A DNA stretch of 64,000 nt from Bilabrum cf. latius (taxonomy: Eukaryota > Bigyra: Bicosoecida > Bigyra > Bicosoecida): contig OZ237766.1 of the NCBI GenBank assembly GCA_965178125.1, forward strand, positions 310,001 to 374,000, given 5' to 3'. Of the stretch, positions 10,109 to 24,050 are shown piece by piece. The translations under genes and the position numbers were made by a program. Below the pieces are notes generated by a model. It worked only from the letters and a program-made list of their open reading frames with translations, did not search any database and was not told the origin of the DNA. Each line of letters starts with the position of its first letter. The stretch's first letter is position 1.

Positions 10109-13100
10109 TCACTGCTAGCCTACTGGCAGCCCCTTCGCATGGATCAGCGTGAGCATGTCCACTTCCATCTGGTTCCGGGGCGGCCTACCTCCCTTCAACG
10201 GCGTCAAATGCCGTTTCCGGAGGTTGGTCAAGTAGTTCTTAATGCTCTGGGTCGGCAGCTTCGTTTGCTCCGCCAGCAACACTTTGGTGTCGGCATCTGG
10301 GTACGGCCGGTGCAGGTGAGCCACCACCCACGCGAGCAGCGTTTCAATGGCCTCCTCCGGGAGGAGCTGCTCGCCCTTGCTTTTCCTGCCTCGCTTCACC
10401 ATGCGATCCACCCGGACGACGCCTCCCTCCAATAGCGTCTGCGCTCGTTCGCTCTGCCGAATAAACGCCCGGCCCTGGTCGTTGCACGCGAACGACAGCG
10501 CAGTCCCGTCAAACTCCCCTCCACCGGCCGTGCCCATGCCGTGTTGATCCTATGATGAACCGGAAATCGGCATCACGGATTCACCAGGCAGCCGGCCGCT
10601 CATTCTCTTTCCCGAACCGCCTGATTTCCCTCTCGGCTTCGGTGGCCTACTGGTGGAAGCACTTCGAGTCAAGTCTCCCTTGCCCCTGCCACTGCCCTTG
10701 CCCTTGCCACTGCCCTTGGCCACATCATCATCACCACCAACACCATCGCCGGCCCTGCCTCTGCTACTAGACAATCTCCCCACTCGCCGACCGGCACGCC
10801 CAGCGCGACGACGGCCTCGATTGCGGCCGATTGCTGCCAGGGCGGTCCATTCCTCGTCCTCCTCATCCTCGTCCTCGTCCTCCAAATCATCCTCGTCCTC
10901 CAAATCATCCTCAACCTCCTAATCATCCATGGCTTCCCCCTACTCTTCGTCATCTTCCGAGCTGAAATCGCCATGTCTGCGATTGCCAGATCGCACCCTT
11001 TTCGGTTGTTGGCGGCGGCTAGCTCGACCTCGACCGCTCCTCCTCCTACCATCCCCGTCATCATCCCCTTCGTAGTACTCGCCGTCCTCGCGGTCCCCCC
11101 TTCGGCGCTTGCGACCAGCGCCCCCACTCGTCACACCACCTTCCACCCGGACCGTCCTCCGCAGCACCTTCCCGTCCTTAAGCCTGCCCCCCCTAGGGGG
11201 AGGGAGACGGACCCCCCCCTGGCGATGGGGAGCTCCAGCCTGCAAGGGCTGCTGCTGCTGCTGCTGGTGACGTGCCATGGATGAAGACGAAGATGAAAAC
11301 TGAGACCCTCGTGCCGGACTATAGCCATGGAGCTAAGGCACGTCCTCGATTCCATGTGACGAGTGCCACCCGGAGCCGGAAAGGCCCATCCCGTGGGGGC
11401 TGGGCATCTGCATGAGGCTGCTGACGCCTGGCGACTGGAGCCAGCCGTCCTGGGGTGCACTGCCTTGCAGCACACCAGCGTGCATTGGGTCGTCTGCGGT
11501 CGGGGCCTGGCCAGGTGCACCACCGTGCAGTGCACCCGTCCCGCTCGGCCTCCCCTGCTGCAGGCTGCCGTCGCTCGCGGTGGACTCGTGCGAAAGGTGC
11601 ATCGCACTGCTGCGCGGATACTGCACCGCCGCGCGCTGCATCGACTGGGCCCGATCGCCATGATAGCCCATGCTGTGATGCTGCTGCTGCTGCATCATGG
11701 CCTGCACCTGCATGCCGTGCACCTGCATGCCGTGCAGCTGTTGCAGCCCAGCGTGGTGCATAGCGGCAGCCTGAGGGGGACACGGAGCGTACCAAACCAC
11801 GGGCATCGGCACCGCAGTGCCGTGCATGTTACCCCCCATCCCGGCATAGGGTCCCACCGTTCCGCCAGACATTTGTCTGCCACTGCCGTGCACTGCACCC
11901 GCCAGGCTGCTGGACTCGCTCTCCGCTGATGGGCCCAGCCCGCCCTTCAGCTGCTGATGCTGCTGAGTGCTCCCGGACCGCCCCGCACTAACTGCGACTC
12001 GACTAGTGCGCGACCCACGCTGCGTGGGGCTGATGTTCCCCGGGGAATGGTAACGCTGGTCTTCCGGGCTGCTACCGTGCGATGCACCCCCACCCGTCGG
12101 CTGGTGGTAGCCCACGAGGGGCTGCGGGTGGGTGCCCATCACACTCGTCACACCCATGCGACGGGGTATGATGGTGTGACGAGTGACTCGGTTGGCAGAC
12201 ACTCCGAATCCCGTGGGGGGCGGGGGCAGGTGCCGGCCGATGCCACGCCCCGCATCGCCGTAAGATGAGGCGGCGACCGCTCCGGTTGCAACCGAATCAT
12301 CGGGCATCCCTCCGGATGAAGATGCATAGGTGTGACGACGATCAACAATGGATGCTCCCGAGCCCAATGCGGCAGAAACCCCCACGGGTCCATCCGGGTG
12401 CCGCTGCACGTGCTCAGCCCCCGTGTCATCGTGGTGCTGCGGGTCTGATTCGCTCTCCCACTCTCGGGAGCTGCCCGCCGTGGCCGCCGTGGGCTCACTC
12501 GTCACACCGTGAGAGCTCTCCGCGTGCTCCACGGGTGCTGTGGGGGCAATTCTCGCAGGCGAGAGTCCCAGGCCCCCCTGCCCCGACCCCTGCTGCCCGT
12601 CGGGATGACTGCCAGTGCCCCTCGTCCTGGCCGATTTCCTCCTGCGCTGCGCCGCGCCCTCCGCCCTGGCATCCACCCTTCGATCATGCGTGTTGGCCGA
12701 TGCATGGGTGTGACGAGTGCTGGACCCACCTGAGCTGCCCTCCATCCCGCTGGTCGAGTGGAGGGCGGAGAGAGCGGCCGGTTCGCCGTCGCACGCAACG
12801 CCACCTGCTTTGGCACCGCTCGCGCTTCCTGTCCTTTTAGCGGCGGAAGATCCGAGAGCAACAATAGATTCAGCGGATGGTTCTTCTTGTGTGACTGCAA
12901 ATTGCAACTGCGTTGCATTGCTGCTTTCCTGCTGCCTTCTGGTTGCTGCGGACGAGCGAGCATCACCGGTTCCGAGGCTGCTCGCACCTCGGTGTCCTTC
13001 CGTCCTGCGGCGTTTTCGCGCCTAACGGGCCATGACTGCATCATTTACGGAAATGCCACCTATGGCTAGTAGCTGCGCAGATGATGGAATTCGATTTCGC

Positions 13101-13922
13101 TGCTGAGCGGCCTCGAGTGCTGCTACCACGCCGTGCTCAAAGCTTGCTTGCGCGGCCGGTCGCTGCTGACCAGTTGAGCAAACATGCGAAATTCTCCGCC
13201 CTTGATTGAGCTGCGTGCTGCTGTCTGCGTTCATGTGGTGTCGGTTTTAGGGCGGTATTTGTGAGACAGCACTGGAGCCTGATCGCCGACGGGGTCGCTC
13301 ATATTCCAGCTGACACAGATCCATACAAGCTTGCAGGTTGGTGAGACCGTTAAGCATTGCACGCCCGATAAAAGCAAAAATAGCCAAAAAGTCAGTGTCT
13401 TACTTTGCATCGGCTCTTGATTGAAGCCATCAGGGTATGCACGGTAATTCTGCTTTCTCTGCGGCATGCGAGAGGCTGGCGGCAGCTAATGAATGATCCA
13501 AACAACGATGATCGTACCCATAGCATTGCCTCATGCAATTGTTATGCTTGACCGCACGTAAACTAGTCAACAACCACCACACAAGTCTCAACGCCCCTGG
13601 ATTGAGTGCCGCATGCTTGCATTGCAATTTGGCACAACGGTTCTGAAAGCGGGCCTTTAAGCTGATAAATTCGCCCCGCAGGCCTTCATGTGGACAAATT
13701 ACTACTCACAGGCTCCAAATCCAATATTTGATGAGCTTGAACGCTTTCAATCGTCCATGATTGCCCAGGGGAATGTGGGAGTGAACTGACTTGTACAGAA
13801 TGGGGTATCTGCGCCATTTGCCTCAGAATTATTGAATCGTACATACCATGGCGTCGACCACTGGAAATGTCCGTATAGTGTGTTCTTGATCCGCTATCTG
13901 TTGAACGGTTGCTTTGCGCCAT
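10109..13922 (-). CDS. Homeodomain (TALE/KN-like) protein with long disordered N-terminus
   Basis: The main exon 10109-13224 is one open frame ending in TGA, with UAGs at 13022, 11333, 10940, 10919, 10550 and 10115 (the last two codons before the stop are UAG CAG). Four small upstream exons fit by splice sites and phase: 13847-13922, 13710-13735, 13583-13642 and 13404-13458, giving about 1110 residues. A simpler alternative is a start at the ATG at 13232-13234. The middle is rich in Ser, Gly, His, Met and poly-Gln, followed by basic and acidic (Glu/Asp) runs. Near the C-terminus WVVAHLHRPYPDADTKVLLA and IKNYLTNLRKR form a homeodomain with the PYP insertion typical of the TALE class. Asn51 and Arg53 equivalents are kept, while the usual Trp48-Phe49 is Tyr-Leu. 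Likely a nuclear DNA-binding regulator. The main exon is secure; the four upstream exons are tentative. Confidence 0.8.
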
Positions 13923-14760
13923 TTCATCAGGGCGCGTCTATTGACTGCGGCCCAGAGTCGCTGGGACGTGTCGACGCAAACCAGTCAACTGCACGTTAAT
14001 GAGCGCTGCAAATGCAATTTGAAACGTCTCGATCCCTTCTAATTGTTCAAATATTACAGGGTTATGAGTTTCGCCCGATTGATAGACAGAGGTACTCCAG
14101 ATATGTGCTCGATGCCGAGCCGACTGGACCACTACATATCGACTCGGCGCTATCTCACGGCAATGCTGCAGCGCCACCATCACAAGCAGCGGCCAGACTC
14201 AGGCCCACAAGCCATGTCATGGATCCTCTCATACTTCAAGTATACTGTGCGATGAAAGGACTCGAGCGCTCGCCTAGAACAGCTAGATTTTACCCCTTAC
14301 GCGCACTTGCGTGTCCCATGCCGGCTCACAGTTCCGTTGGTAACAACATCTCAGCTATGCACTTGCTGTAGTGACCATATATTTAGTATTTAATTGAGAA
14401 ATGTTCGACGGTGAAGCCACATGACCATCCATCGCGCAAGCAACGCCCAAGAACAATCCGAACAATCGATGGTTGCGACCAAGTCAAACAGAGCAACGCT
14501 GGCACGTGGAAGATACCTGCCGAATCGCTGAACGGGCGAATGTCTGATATCCAAGCGAGACTATGCGATGAGCTCGCATCTCACAGACGCGTCACCCAGA
14601 AGCGATCATGCTCGCACTCTCCGCCGCGCGTGGCCCAGTACCGGTTGCAACCACACAACCACCAATCACCAATCAGTCACGTGCCCCTCCCCCGTCAATC
14701 ACACCCTCTGTGCAGGTAAACTGATCCGCCCGAGCAAGCGCGACACCCCACGCACACTCG
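13923..14760. other. Intergenic, no gene recognised
   Basis: Upstream of the homeodomain gene and downstream of protease 1. Only short ORFs without recognisable domains. It contains one GGTTGCAACC at 14643-14652. Confidence 0.45.
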
Positions 14761-16224
<1,464 letters not shown>

Positions 16225-16360
16225 GCTGATACTATATCAACGATTACTGGACCTGACACAGCACGGTGGAGAGATTTGCGGTCCAATCGTCATTCCAGGA
16301 AATGGCGCCACACAAGATTTTTCGGGGCGTAGCAACGCATTTCTGAGCATTAAACCAACC
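16225..16360. promoter_or_regulatory. Shared bidirectional promoter region of protease pair
   Basis: Only 136 bp separate the two start codons of the head-to-head protease genes, so both promoters and 5' UTRs must lie here. No TATA box or other element was identified with confidence. Confidence 0.6.
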
Positions 16361-17595
16361 ATGAAGACCGTCATTGCAGCTCTCTCTATGCTAGCAGCCG
16401 TTGCGCTTGGCAAGCCCAAGGTGAGCAGCCGTGCTAGAGCTCCCCTACCGGGCAGTTGATGTTGCGCTCTGGTCCCATCACTTCGACCCAATGCTCCAAC
16501 CGCGAACATATCAACATCAGCACGATACGCAACCGAATACATTGTTTAAACTAAATTTCGTAGTGGCATGAGCTGGGATCGTACAGCTACGACGCCTTCA
16601 AGGCCGACTTCAACAAGCAGCACAGCGAGGAGCGCCGCGCCATCTTCGAGGAGAGGTTGCAGCACGTGATCGAGTTCAACCGGAACTCGGGCGCCTCCTA
16701 CAAGAAGGGCATCAACCACATGAGCGACTGGACCGCTGAGGAATTCGCGCGCGTTTCGAAGGGAATCAAGCGCACCGGCGACGAGCCCAAGGGCATGCCC
16801 CTGCCGGACTGGATCAGGAACGCCCCTCTGGCCCAGCTCCCCACCCACGTGGACTGGCGCGATCGCGGCGTGGTGACCGCCGTCAAGAACCAGGGCCACT
16901 GCGGGTCATGCTGGACCTTCGGCTCCACCGAGACGATCGAGTCCCACCTGGCCCTGGCCACCGGCAAGCTAATCAACCTGTCCCCGCAGCAGCTCGTCAG
17001 CTGCGTGGAGAACAAGAACCAGTGCGGCGGGTACGGCGGGTGCCAGGGCGCCACCGCCGAGATGGCCTTCCAGTACGTGAGCGATCACGGGATGGCGGAG
17101 GAATACACCTGGGGGTATGCCGCCGACACCTGGATGGGCAAGTCGAACGGGACCTGCATCGACGATCAGGTGCCCAAGACGGCCAACATGAGCGGGTTCT
17201 ACAAGGTGGACGCCAACGACGCCGACATGCTCACTCGGGCGTTGGCACTCGCGGGTCCTCAGTCCATCAGCGTGGCTGCCAACGTGTGGGGCGACTACGA
17301 TTCGGGGGTCTTTGACGGCTGCGACTTCAGCAAGGACATCGACATCGACCACGCCGTGCAGCTCGTGGGCTACACCCCCGACGCGTGGATCGTGAGGAAC
17401 AGCTGGAGCCCCTCCTGGGGTGAGGACGGATACATCCGCCTGAAGCGGTACCCCTCAGGCCAGGCGCCGTGCGGGGAGGACACCACCCCCCGCGATGGGG
17501 ACGGGTGCCCCGGGGGACCCTCGGAGGTGAAGGTCTGCGGCATGTGCGGGGTGGCGTACGATTCCGTGTACCCTGCCAATGTGAAGATGCTGTGA
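16361..17595 (+). CDS. Papain/cathepsin L-like cysteine protease 2
   Basis: Join of 16361-16420 and 16564-17595, 363 residues, stop TGA. Exon 1 encodes a signal peptide (MKTVIAALSMLAAVALGKPK) and ends at the same place as in protease 1. The propeptide has [20 protein letters not shown] and [16 protein letters not shown], as in cathepsin L. The catalytic residues are Cys in NQGHCGSCW (about residue 136), His in DIDHAVQLVGY and Asn in IVRNSWSPSWGEDG. There is no UAG and no intron in the mature region. It is clearly a paralogue of the divergent gene to its left; the coding strands are highly similar, while the signal peptides and 3' ends have diverged. Confidence 0.96.
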
Positions 17596-17778
17596 GCGGG
17601 TGCATTGCACTGCTGAGCGCGGCACGGCCGCGATCGAGGTTGGCGCGTTGTGCAGCTGCATGCCAGACTGCCATGGGCGGGAATGTCTGCCGTTGGTTGG
17701 TCGGAGGTGTTCAGTTGTATGCATGTACAATCCATTCTTGAGGGGAAAGGAGATGCACCATTACCAGGCCACCGCGTA

Positions 17779-20297
17779 ATGGTCTGGATCTTGGAAGTGG
17801 TTGCAACCTCATCTTCACAATTTACTCTGTCTAGGTTTCAAACGAGAACAAATTTGATCAAGCCGAATATACTATCGAAGGTGATGTGAGTGCCCAGACT
17901 TGCTTGCATGGTTTGCTCCTGAAACGCATCACATTTTGGGTTCTGCGACCACGCCAGTTCTCGTGCTGCAATTGTACTAACTGCGATACCCGAAGGCCAT
18001 TGTCCGAGGCGGCGAAGCAAGTTCATCAAAGCCTCGGCTGTATTGACTCCCTTACTAAACTGCTCGGAATGGATGGAATAGACGAAATTCTTTGCGAGAA
18101 AGATGAAGTAAGACGAGCCACCATCCGTTGTATTCCAGCTGCAAGTCTCATATTGATTCGTTCAATATCGAGGAACACCCTAATACAAAGTATGGTATCC
18201 AATTGGTATGCAGAGCGGAAGGACTGCCCTAGCGACTGCTGCGGCAAACGGACATAGAGCTGCTTGCCAACTGCTGCTGGCGAAGGGGACGCACGTTGAG
18301 GCCAAGGACAACGTGAGATTTAGATGTTCTAGTGCGGCAAGTCTTGATAGCCCCCTTAACGTCATGCTAGCGTTTGAAGTGGTGGTTGACAGCGCTCACG
18401 CAAGACACAATCGTGACCACCTTTGATGGATCTAGCCGGTTGCCCAGAAGCTATCGTGCCACCATTGGGATGCATCACTGAAAGATTTGCCCACTTCATG
18501 CGTGCACGCGAATGGCCTACATGTCCGCTACGTTTTTCTCTTGGCACTCGCGTTGATTCTCAGTACGAAGACACGCCGCTAGCATTGGCTGCGTGGTACG
18601 GCCATGAAGACATTTGCAAGGCGCTGTTGGCTAGCGGGGCCGATGTATAGAATACAAACATAGTAAGACACAGATGAATGCCAGTGTAATAGAGTATGGC
18701 GTGCGCACTGGCTCTCGATCTGCGCCCGAGTCGCAGACACTGCAAAAGCTTACTGCAGCGAGTTTCGTCGCCGGCCTTGCGCTCCCAACTGCAGGCGTTC
18801 GAGTCACCGCTGGCACGTGCTGCCAGAACGGGTCATGCTTCAGTTTGCAAACTGCTCATAGAAAAGGGTGCCCAAGTTGAATCTGATAACGCTGTGAGTG
18901 GTCTCATGCTGATGGCAGTAGTGTTGGGCTGCTTGTCTCCACATTTTGGCGGATAACACTGCTGGGGTAATGGACAACAGATCATTCAGAACATGTTTGA
19001 TTGCGCAACTCATCTTCATGCGCCTGCACCCTTGCGAGTGGTACCCTTTGTGCCAGTGCGGCCATACTACCAGTATGCACAGCGCCCGGACGATACCATG
19101 AGCCCACATCCGATGTCTCGCGCAGGATGGAAACACATCGCTTGCTTTGGCCGCGATGCACGGCCATGAGTCTGTATGCCAGCTGTTGCTATCAAACGGA
19201 GCCAATGTTGATGCCAGGAATAATGTGAGGCTGATACACACGCGCACGATAGGGTTTGCAACAAGCAGTACAACTGCAGTACAGCTGGCTCGACACATGA
19301 CAGATAATCACATGCGGTTACCGCGCAATTTGAGCGAACTGGCCATGCACGTGCGGTAGTCTAGGACACATTGTACGAATTAGAGAGTTTGTGCATCCAC
19401 TGCCAAGCTCGCTTCTCTCGGCCAGACGATGCTAGTGTGCTCGCAGGCGGACATGGCACCCCTCCACATTGCCGCCTATTTCGGACAACCTGGCCCATGT
19501 AGCGTTCTGCTGAGGGCTGGTGCCAAGGTCAACGACATGGACGAGGTGAGAGCGTAATTGTGAGTAATAGCACCGCGCATTATGGTTGTTTTGTGACGTG
19601 ATATTTGCTTGGTAGCACATCATGCGACTCGCAGTACGATCGAACTCCGCTGCACGTAGTTGCGTCTACCAAGAGCCCGGAACGGAGCATAGTGTTTGAT
19701 CTTCTAGAGTTCGGGGCTAAATAGCTCGGGCCCGGTGTCATCGAGTCGTAGAAGGATTGCGTGAGGCATGTGTCGGGCACGAGATGGTGGTCGTCAAATC
19801 CAGGATTGTGCATCCTCTCGCTATCCATCGACAGAGTCCGAACCCATGGGTGCCAATGGCATATGCAAATGCTTCACTACAATGTAACCCAACAAAATTG
19901 ACCGCCACTATATGTATCCTACCCTCGATGGTTCTGAGTGCAGGATGGCCACACAGCGCTTGAAAGGGCAGTGGAAGGAGGCCACGTCGGCATAGCCAAG
20001 CTGATGGAGACTTACACTCCCAAGTGGGGCCACATGGCCAAATGGAGGAGAGCGGTCGATGCCAAGAGGGACGCTGGAAGAGTCTTCAGGGCAGCTGCTG
20101 AGGGTAGGCCCATGGAACTGGCAAAGAGGCTGAGACTGGGCAAGCTGGCAGGCGGGCTGGAGATCAAGGGCGAGGTGGAGGACGGGGCGGGCGGGACCAG
20201 GGTGGTGGGACCAATAGAGGCAGTCATGCTGGGTGGGCATGATTGGTGCCTAGAAGTGCTGGAAGAAGCGGCCAAAGGGCTCGTTTCTCAGTCATGA
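17779..20297 (+). CDS. Ankyrin-repeat protein A with conserved N- and C-terminal modules
   Basis: Nine-exon model of about 397 residues: 17779-17885, 17996-18107, 18214-18312, 18564-18662, 18795-18893, 19126-19224, 19447-19545, 19635-19760 and 19944-20297 (TGA). Exon 2 carries PLSEAAKQVHQSL and TKLLGMDGIDEIL, the family's N-terminal module. The five 99-nt exons are single ankyrin repeats (for example SGRTALATAAANGHRAACQL). UAG occurs in the second (GADV[UAG]NTNI) and twice in the longer exon at 19635 (GAK[UAG]LGPGVIES[UAG]KDC). The last exon has a non-ankyrin module, WRRAVDAKRDAGRVFRAAAE and GKLAGGLEIKGEVEDGAG, shared with gene B. Function is unknown; protein binding is likely. The first exon and start codon are the weakest part. 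Confidence 0.8.
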
Positions 20298-20329
20298 CTC
20301 ATGATCCATTGTACCGCATGATTCAAGCT

Positions 20330-20357
20330 GATCCCCTTGCGACCATAACTGTCCCAA
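20330..20357 (+). repeat. Left terminal inverted repeat
   Basis: Exact reverse complement of 23079-23106. Confidence 0.95.
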
Positions 20358-20427
20358 CCAACTGCAACTGTCCCAAGATTCAAAAGCGACCACTTCTTGA
20401 GCTCATACAGGTCTCAATTCTAGAGCT

Positions 20428-22779
20428 ATGCAAGCATCCTCCTCCAGTTCTAAAGAATCATCAATACTCGACGCAATTGATGACTCGGATACTCGGGCTA
20501 TCCTTCAGGTGTCTGTGGATGACGTGAATCGTGTGCTCGCTTGGCGCACGGCCTTGGAGCAATCGGCAGAAGAATGCACAGCTGAGCAGCCTGAGATGCG
20601 ACTATATGAGGCGCAGCAAGCAGATTACATAATTTACAAGCAGAAGCTGCAGGCCTGGAGGGAAAAAAACCCCGGTAAGGTTCAAAATGACAGTGAAATC
20701 TACCGAGAGATTCAAAATGAGGTGTACCCAGAAAAGACGTTTAGCGCTGTCCGGAAGCGATTCCAGCGAATCTAGCAAAGATTAACGTGTCCCCTACAAG
20801 AGTTGTGTTGGCGAACAGATTTGCCCTAGTATATTGAACGGGCACTTGCGAAGCTGGTCATATTGCGAGAGGATGAGAAGGTGCCGTTCACGCTTGAAGG
20901 ACTGCGCCGAACTGCAACAGGCCTTCGCAACGACTTTTGTGCTGGTTCACACAAGGATGGAGTGCCACTATCGCGTGTGTGGTCAACCAGATTTCTAAAG
21001 GCTCATAACCTGAAGGATTTGCAAGGCGAAGAGAAGACAATCAATCGTAGCGTGGCGGAGAGCCACACGTGCTTGCTGGACTGGTTTGGCGAAGGAGCAG
21101 CAAAACGAGGCCTGGTACTCAATACTGAGCTTGGCGTCGTCGTGTCAGGGACGTGCATCTATCACGAACGATTGTAGTTAAACATAGATGAGACTGTGAT
21201 CATAATGCATGCCCAGCCAGGGTAGGGCGCAAGGGTTGACGGGGCGGACCGTCTAGTGGTCAGGGCCGAATCGCCCCGTGCTGCGCTTCGCGCGACGCAT
21301 TTTTCCAATACAAACGTATCATTCGTTCCTGTTGTATCAGCAAAGGATGGAATTGTTGCTGGCCTTCTCGTTTTCCGCTACGATGGCAAGTCTCAAAAGG
21401 TCAAACGCGAGATCCAGCGCGAGCAGGAATATGTGGCAGCCCGGTTGCAACGTGCACAAGCCCAGCGCGATGCGGGCAAGCTCGACGACGACGGCCTGAA
21501 GGCGGAGCTCGAGGATATTCTAGCTGAGGTAAGGCTATCTGGTAATGTTGTAGACCCCTCGTCTGTCCAGAAACTCTTCTTGGTGCTAGCCAAGACGGAC
21601 ATCGAGCTCCTCGACATCATCGTGTTCTGTGCGACCCCCTCCGGCTACAGCAACGTCGGGTCCTTGTCCCTGCTGCTTCCAAAGATCGTAGAGTACGCAG
21701 CTAGAGTGCGAAGGGAAGAGGGACTCCCTCCCACAGCTAGAGTACTGCTCACGATGGACAACCACTCGACGCATGACCAGCGGAGCCTCAGGAAGTTCTG
21801 CGCTGCCAACAACATCGACATCGAGCTCCTCCTTCCAATGAGCACCCACTTCCTGCAGCCCCTGGACGTCGCGTGCATGTCGTCCTTCAAAGCAGAGCTT
21901 CGTGGTGTTAAGAAAGACTTCTGTGTCTATCTGAGCTAGCTTCATTTCATGGAAGCATTCATGGCGTCTGCCCCAGAGGCGAAGAAGTCGGCACTAGCGA
22001 AGGCGTCGTGTGACGCGATCGGGGAGGAGTGGATCGCACCGCTGGTCTTGACCTGCGCAAGCCACAGCTTTCGAGCTTCGAATGCTGCTAGTGGATTCAG
22101 GAAGTGCGGACTTCTCCCGTTCAACCCTTCCGTTGTTGTTGACATGGACAAAGTCAAGCAGCACAGGGCCACGCTGCAGAGGGCCCGGGAGGGGGCCAGT
22201 GGTAGTGAGCTGTCAGACGTAGCCAAAATACTGGAGAGTGTCCCGACAGAGTCAGGATCTTTCGTGAAGAGTACTACGGCTGCCAGTGGAGCAGGCGCAT
22301 CTGAGCCGTAGTCATCATCCTCGTCTGCTGTGCTTGGGCCTGCCACGGCTGACAACCTCGGGGGACTGGCGAGCGCCCAGCGCGTGGTGAGCGCCCATGA
22401 TGCCCTGGCGAAGAGACGACCCAACACGGCTGCATTCCTGAGATTAGCAGGTCTGGGGGTTCAAGCAAAGATTGAAAGCGCAGCTCGGGCACAACAATCT
22501 CAGAAAAGGCGACCAAGGCTGAAGGGGCTGCAAGGCAACCGTGGGGCCATCGGGCCCCGGGGGGGCGGGGGTGACGCCGCTTAGCTGCGGAAAAATCAGA
22601 TGCGCGACCGCCCACTCTAGGATCAGTCCAAAGGTGAGATTATTGAGCAGCTTGAGGAGGCTAGAGTCAACCTGGACGCCATGAGAGCTCAGAATCAGGC
22701 CCTCAAGGACAAGATCGCGAAGATCTAGGCTGCAAGCAACAAGAGGGCCATGCCAGCTTCAAAAAAGCGTCGAACTTAA
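20428..22779 (+). CDS. DDE_1-superfamily transposase (pogo/Tigger/jerky-like)
   Basis: With UAG read as sense this is one frame of 783 residues ending in TAA. UAGs lie at 20773, 20827, 21175, 21223, 21937, 22309, 22582, 22618 and 22726. The N-terminal part contains a helix-turn-helix-like region and WSTRFLKAHNL, as in CENP-B/Tc5-type DNA-binding domains. The catalytic triad is visible: Asp in LNIDETVII (just after the UAG at 21175), Asp in LLTMDNHSTHDQ and Asp in FLQPLDVACMSSF. The C-terminus is a coiled coil (IIEQLEEARVNLDAMRAQN) with a basic tail. All key residues are present, so the enzyme may be active. An element using UAG as sense must be adapted to this host's code. Confidence 0.88.
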
Positions 22780-23078
22780 TAAATTTATATATTATTATAC
22801 TGTCATTATACTAAAAACCTGAAAAAATGAGTGAAATACGAGATATTTGGGACTTTGAAGCTGGGACAGTTGTGATTTTTACCAGACGCGATCATGCCGG
22901 CCGCCAAGGCCGCCATCTTTGGTCGGTCATAGCTTGAAGAGAACATGCCGTCCTGAAAATCTGGTTACAGTTTTGAAATCTTCTTATAAACCTGCTTCAT
23001 CATCGAAAAGGATGAGGCCCTAGTTGGACATTATTGCTCCGAATTTTGCGACTGAAGTTGGGAATTTTGCCGTTCAGC

Positions 23079-23106
23079 TTGGGACAGTTATGGTCGCAAG
23101 GGGATC
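23079..23106 (-). repeat. Right terminal inverted repeat
   Basis: Exact reverse complement of 20330-20357. Confidence 0.95.
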
Positions 23107-23225
23107 CGGATCTGTGACCACCTGTCTGCGCCGATATCTCTCCCAAATATCCTAGTCTAGCTTAGCTTCGATAACGCGCGGAGATGAATACATGAAAAAT
23201 GCATGGATATGTTAACGTTGCATGG

Positions 23226-24050
23226 TTAGCCTCGCACAACTTGCGCTGTGCCGCGCTCCCCGCACACTACGGAGCCCCCCTAAGCGAAAATCAGCGAGTT
23301 GCACACGGCGCTCTGCGTGTACACAAAGCCCTGAATGGTGACCGTATCGACGAGGCAGGAATGCAGCATACTGCAACATTCTTCTGCGAGCGGCTCGGTC
23401 AGAACCAGTTCATCCGCGCTGGATGCTGTAGTGCTATCTGTAGACCCACCGCTGTCCCCCTCCCCCTCTTCCCCATCCTCTCCATCGGTGCTGCTGCTGG
23501 TGGTGGTGGTACTGCCCACTTCCACTCCACCGGCCCGCAGGGTGTTGAGGAGCAGAGTGGTCAGCGGGTTGGTTTGGTTCTGGCCCACGCCGCCGAACCC
23601 GTCGTCCTCCGGCAGAAGTTCCGCTTCAATTTGCGCGGCGCCGACCAGGTTCTGCCTCGCTGCGATGGCCCTGGCGAATCGATCGTCCGCCCTCTGCCTC
23701 ACTAAGTCCTCAGAAAGCTCATCAAACTCGTCCAGACTCTCGATGTACTGTTCCGTACAGTCACTTCCGGTTTCTTCCTCCGTGGCACCGGCAGCGCTCG
23801 CTAGCCCGCCCACGACGGCTGCGTCCACGCTCGCCCCGCCGTCAAACTCACTCTCGGACGCAGCCGCCCGCAACAAGTCATAGTAAGATGAACCTTTGTC
23901 CCCAGCGGCTTCGGTACACGCGAATGCCCTGATTCGGTTGCGGCAGTCTTGGGATTTGGCACCGCACCAGCCACCCGAACTAACAAGCGGGCTTAACGAA
24001 GACAAATCCGGCTGCCCGCCCGAATCGATTCGAAGCTACTGACATAACAT
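23226..24050 (-). CDS. Hypothetical protein, Cys-containing and acidic
   Basis: Open frame of 274 residues from ATG 24048-24050 to TAA at 23226, with UAGs at 24036 and 23280. It has a Cys-bearing N-terminus (GGWCGAKSQDCRNRIRAFAC), an acidic middle (DEFDELSEDLVRQRADDRFA), a Ser/Thr/Glu/Gly-rich linker and a C-terminal Cys cluster (EECCSMLHSCLVD). I do not recognise a family. No signal peptide is evident at this start; an upstream exon is possible. Confidence 0.55.

Larger units (their letters stand above)
20330..23106. mobile_element. Pogo/Tigger-like (DDE_1) DNA transposon, apparently intact
   Basis: A 2777-bp element bounded by perfect 28-bp inverted repeats (20330-20357 and 23079-23106) that begin GATCCCCTTGCGACCATA. 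The shorter core AACTGTCCCAA recurs inside the left end (20366-20376) and its complement near 22862-22871, as expected of transposase binding sites. It carries one full-length transposase ORF. I see no clear TA target duplication at the borders, so the exact ends or insertion history remain open. It sits 33 bp past the stop of ankyrin gene A. Confidence 0.88.
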
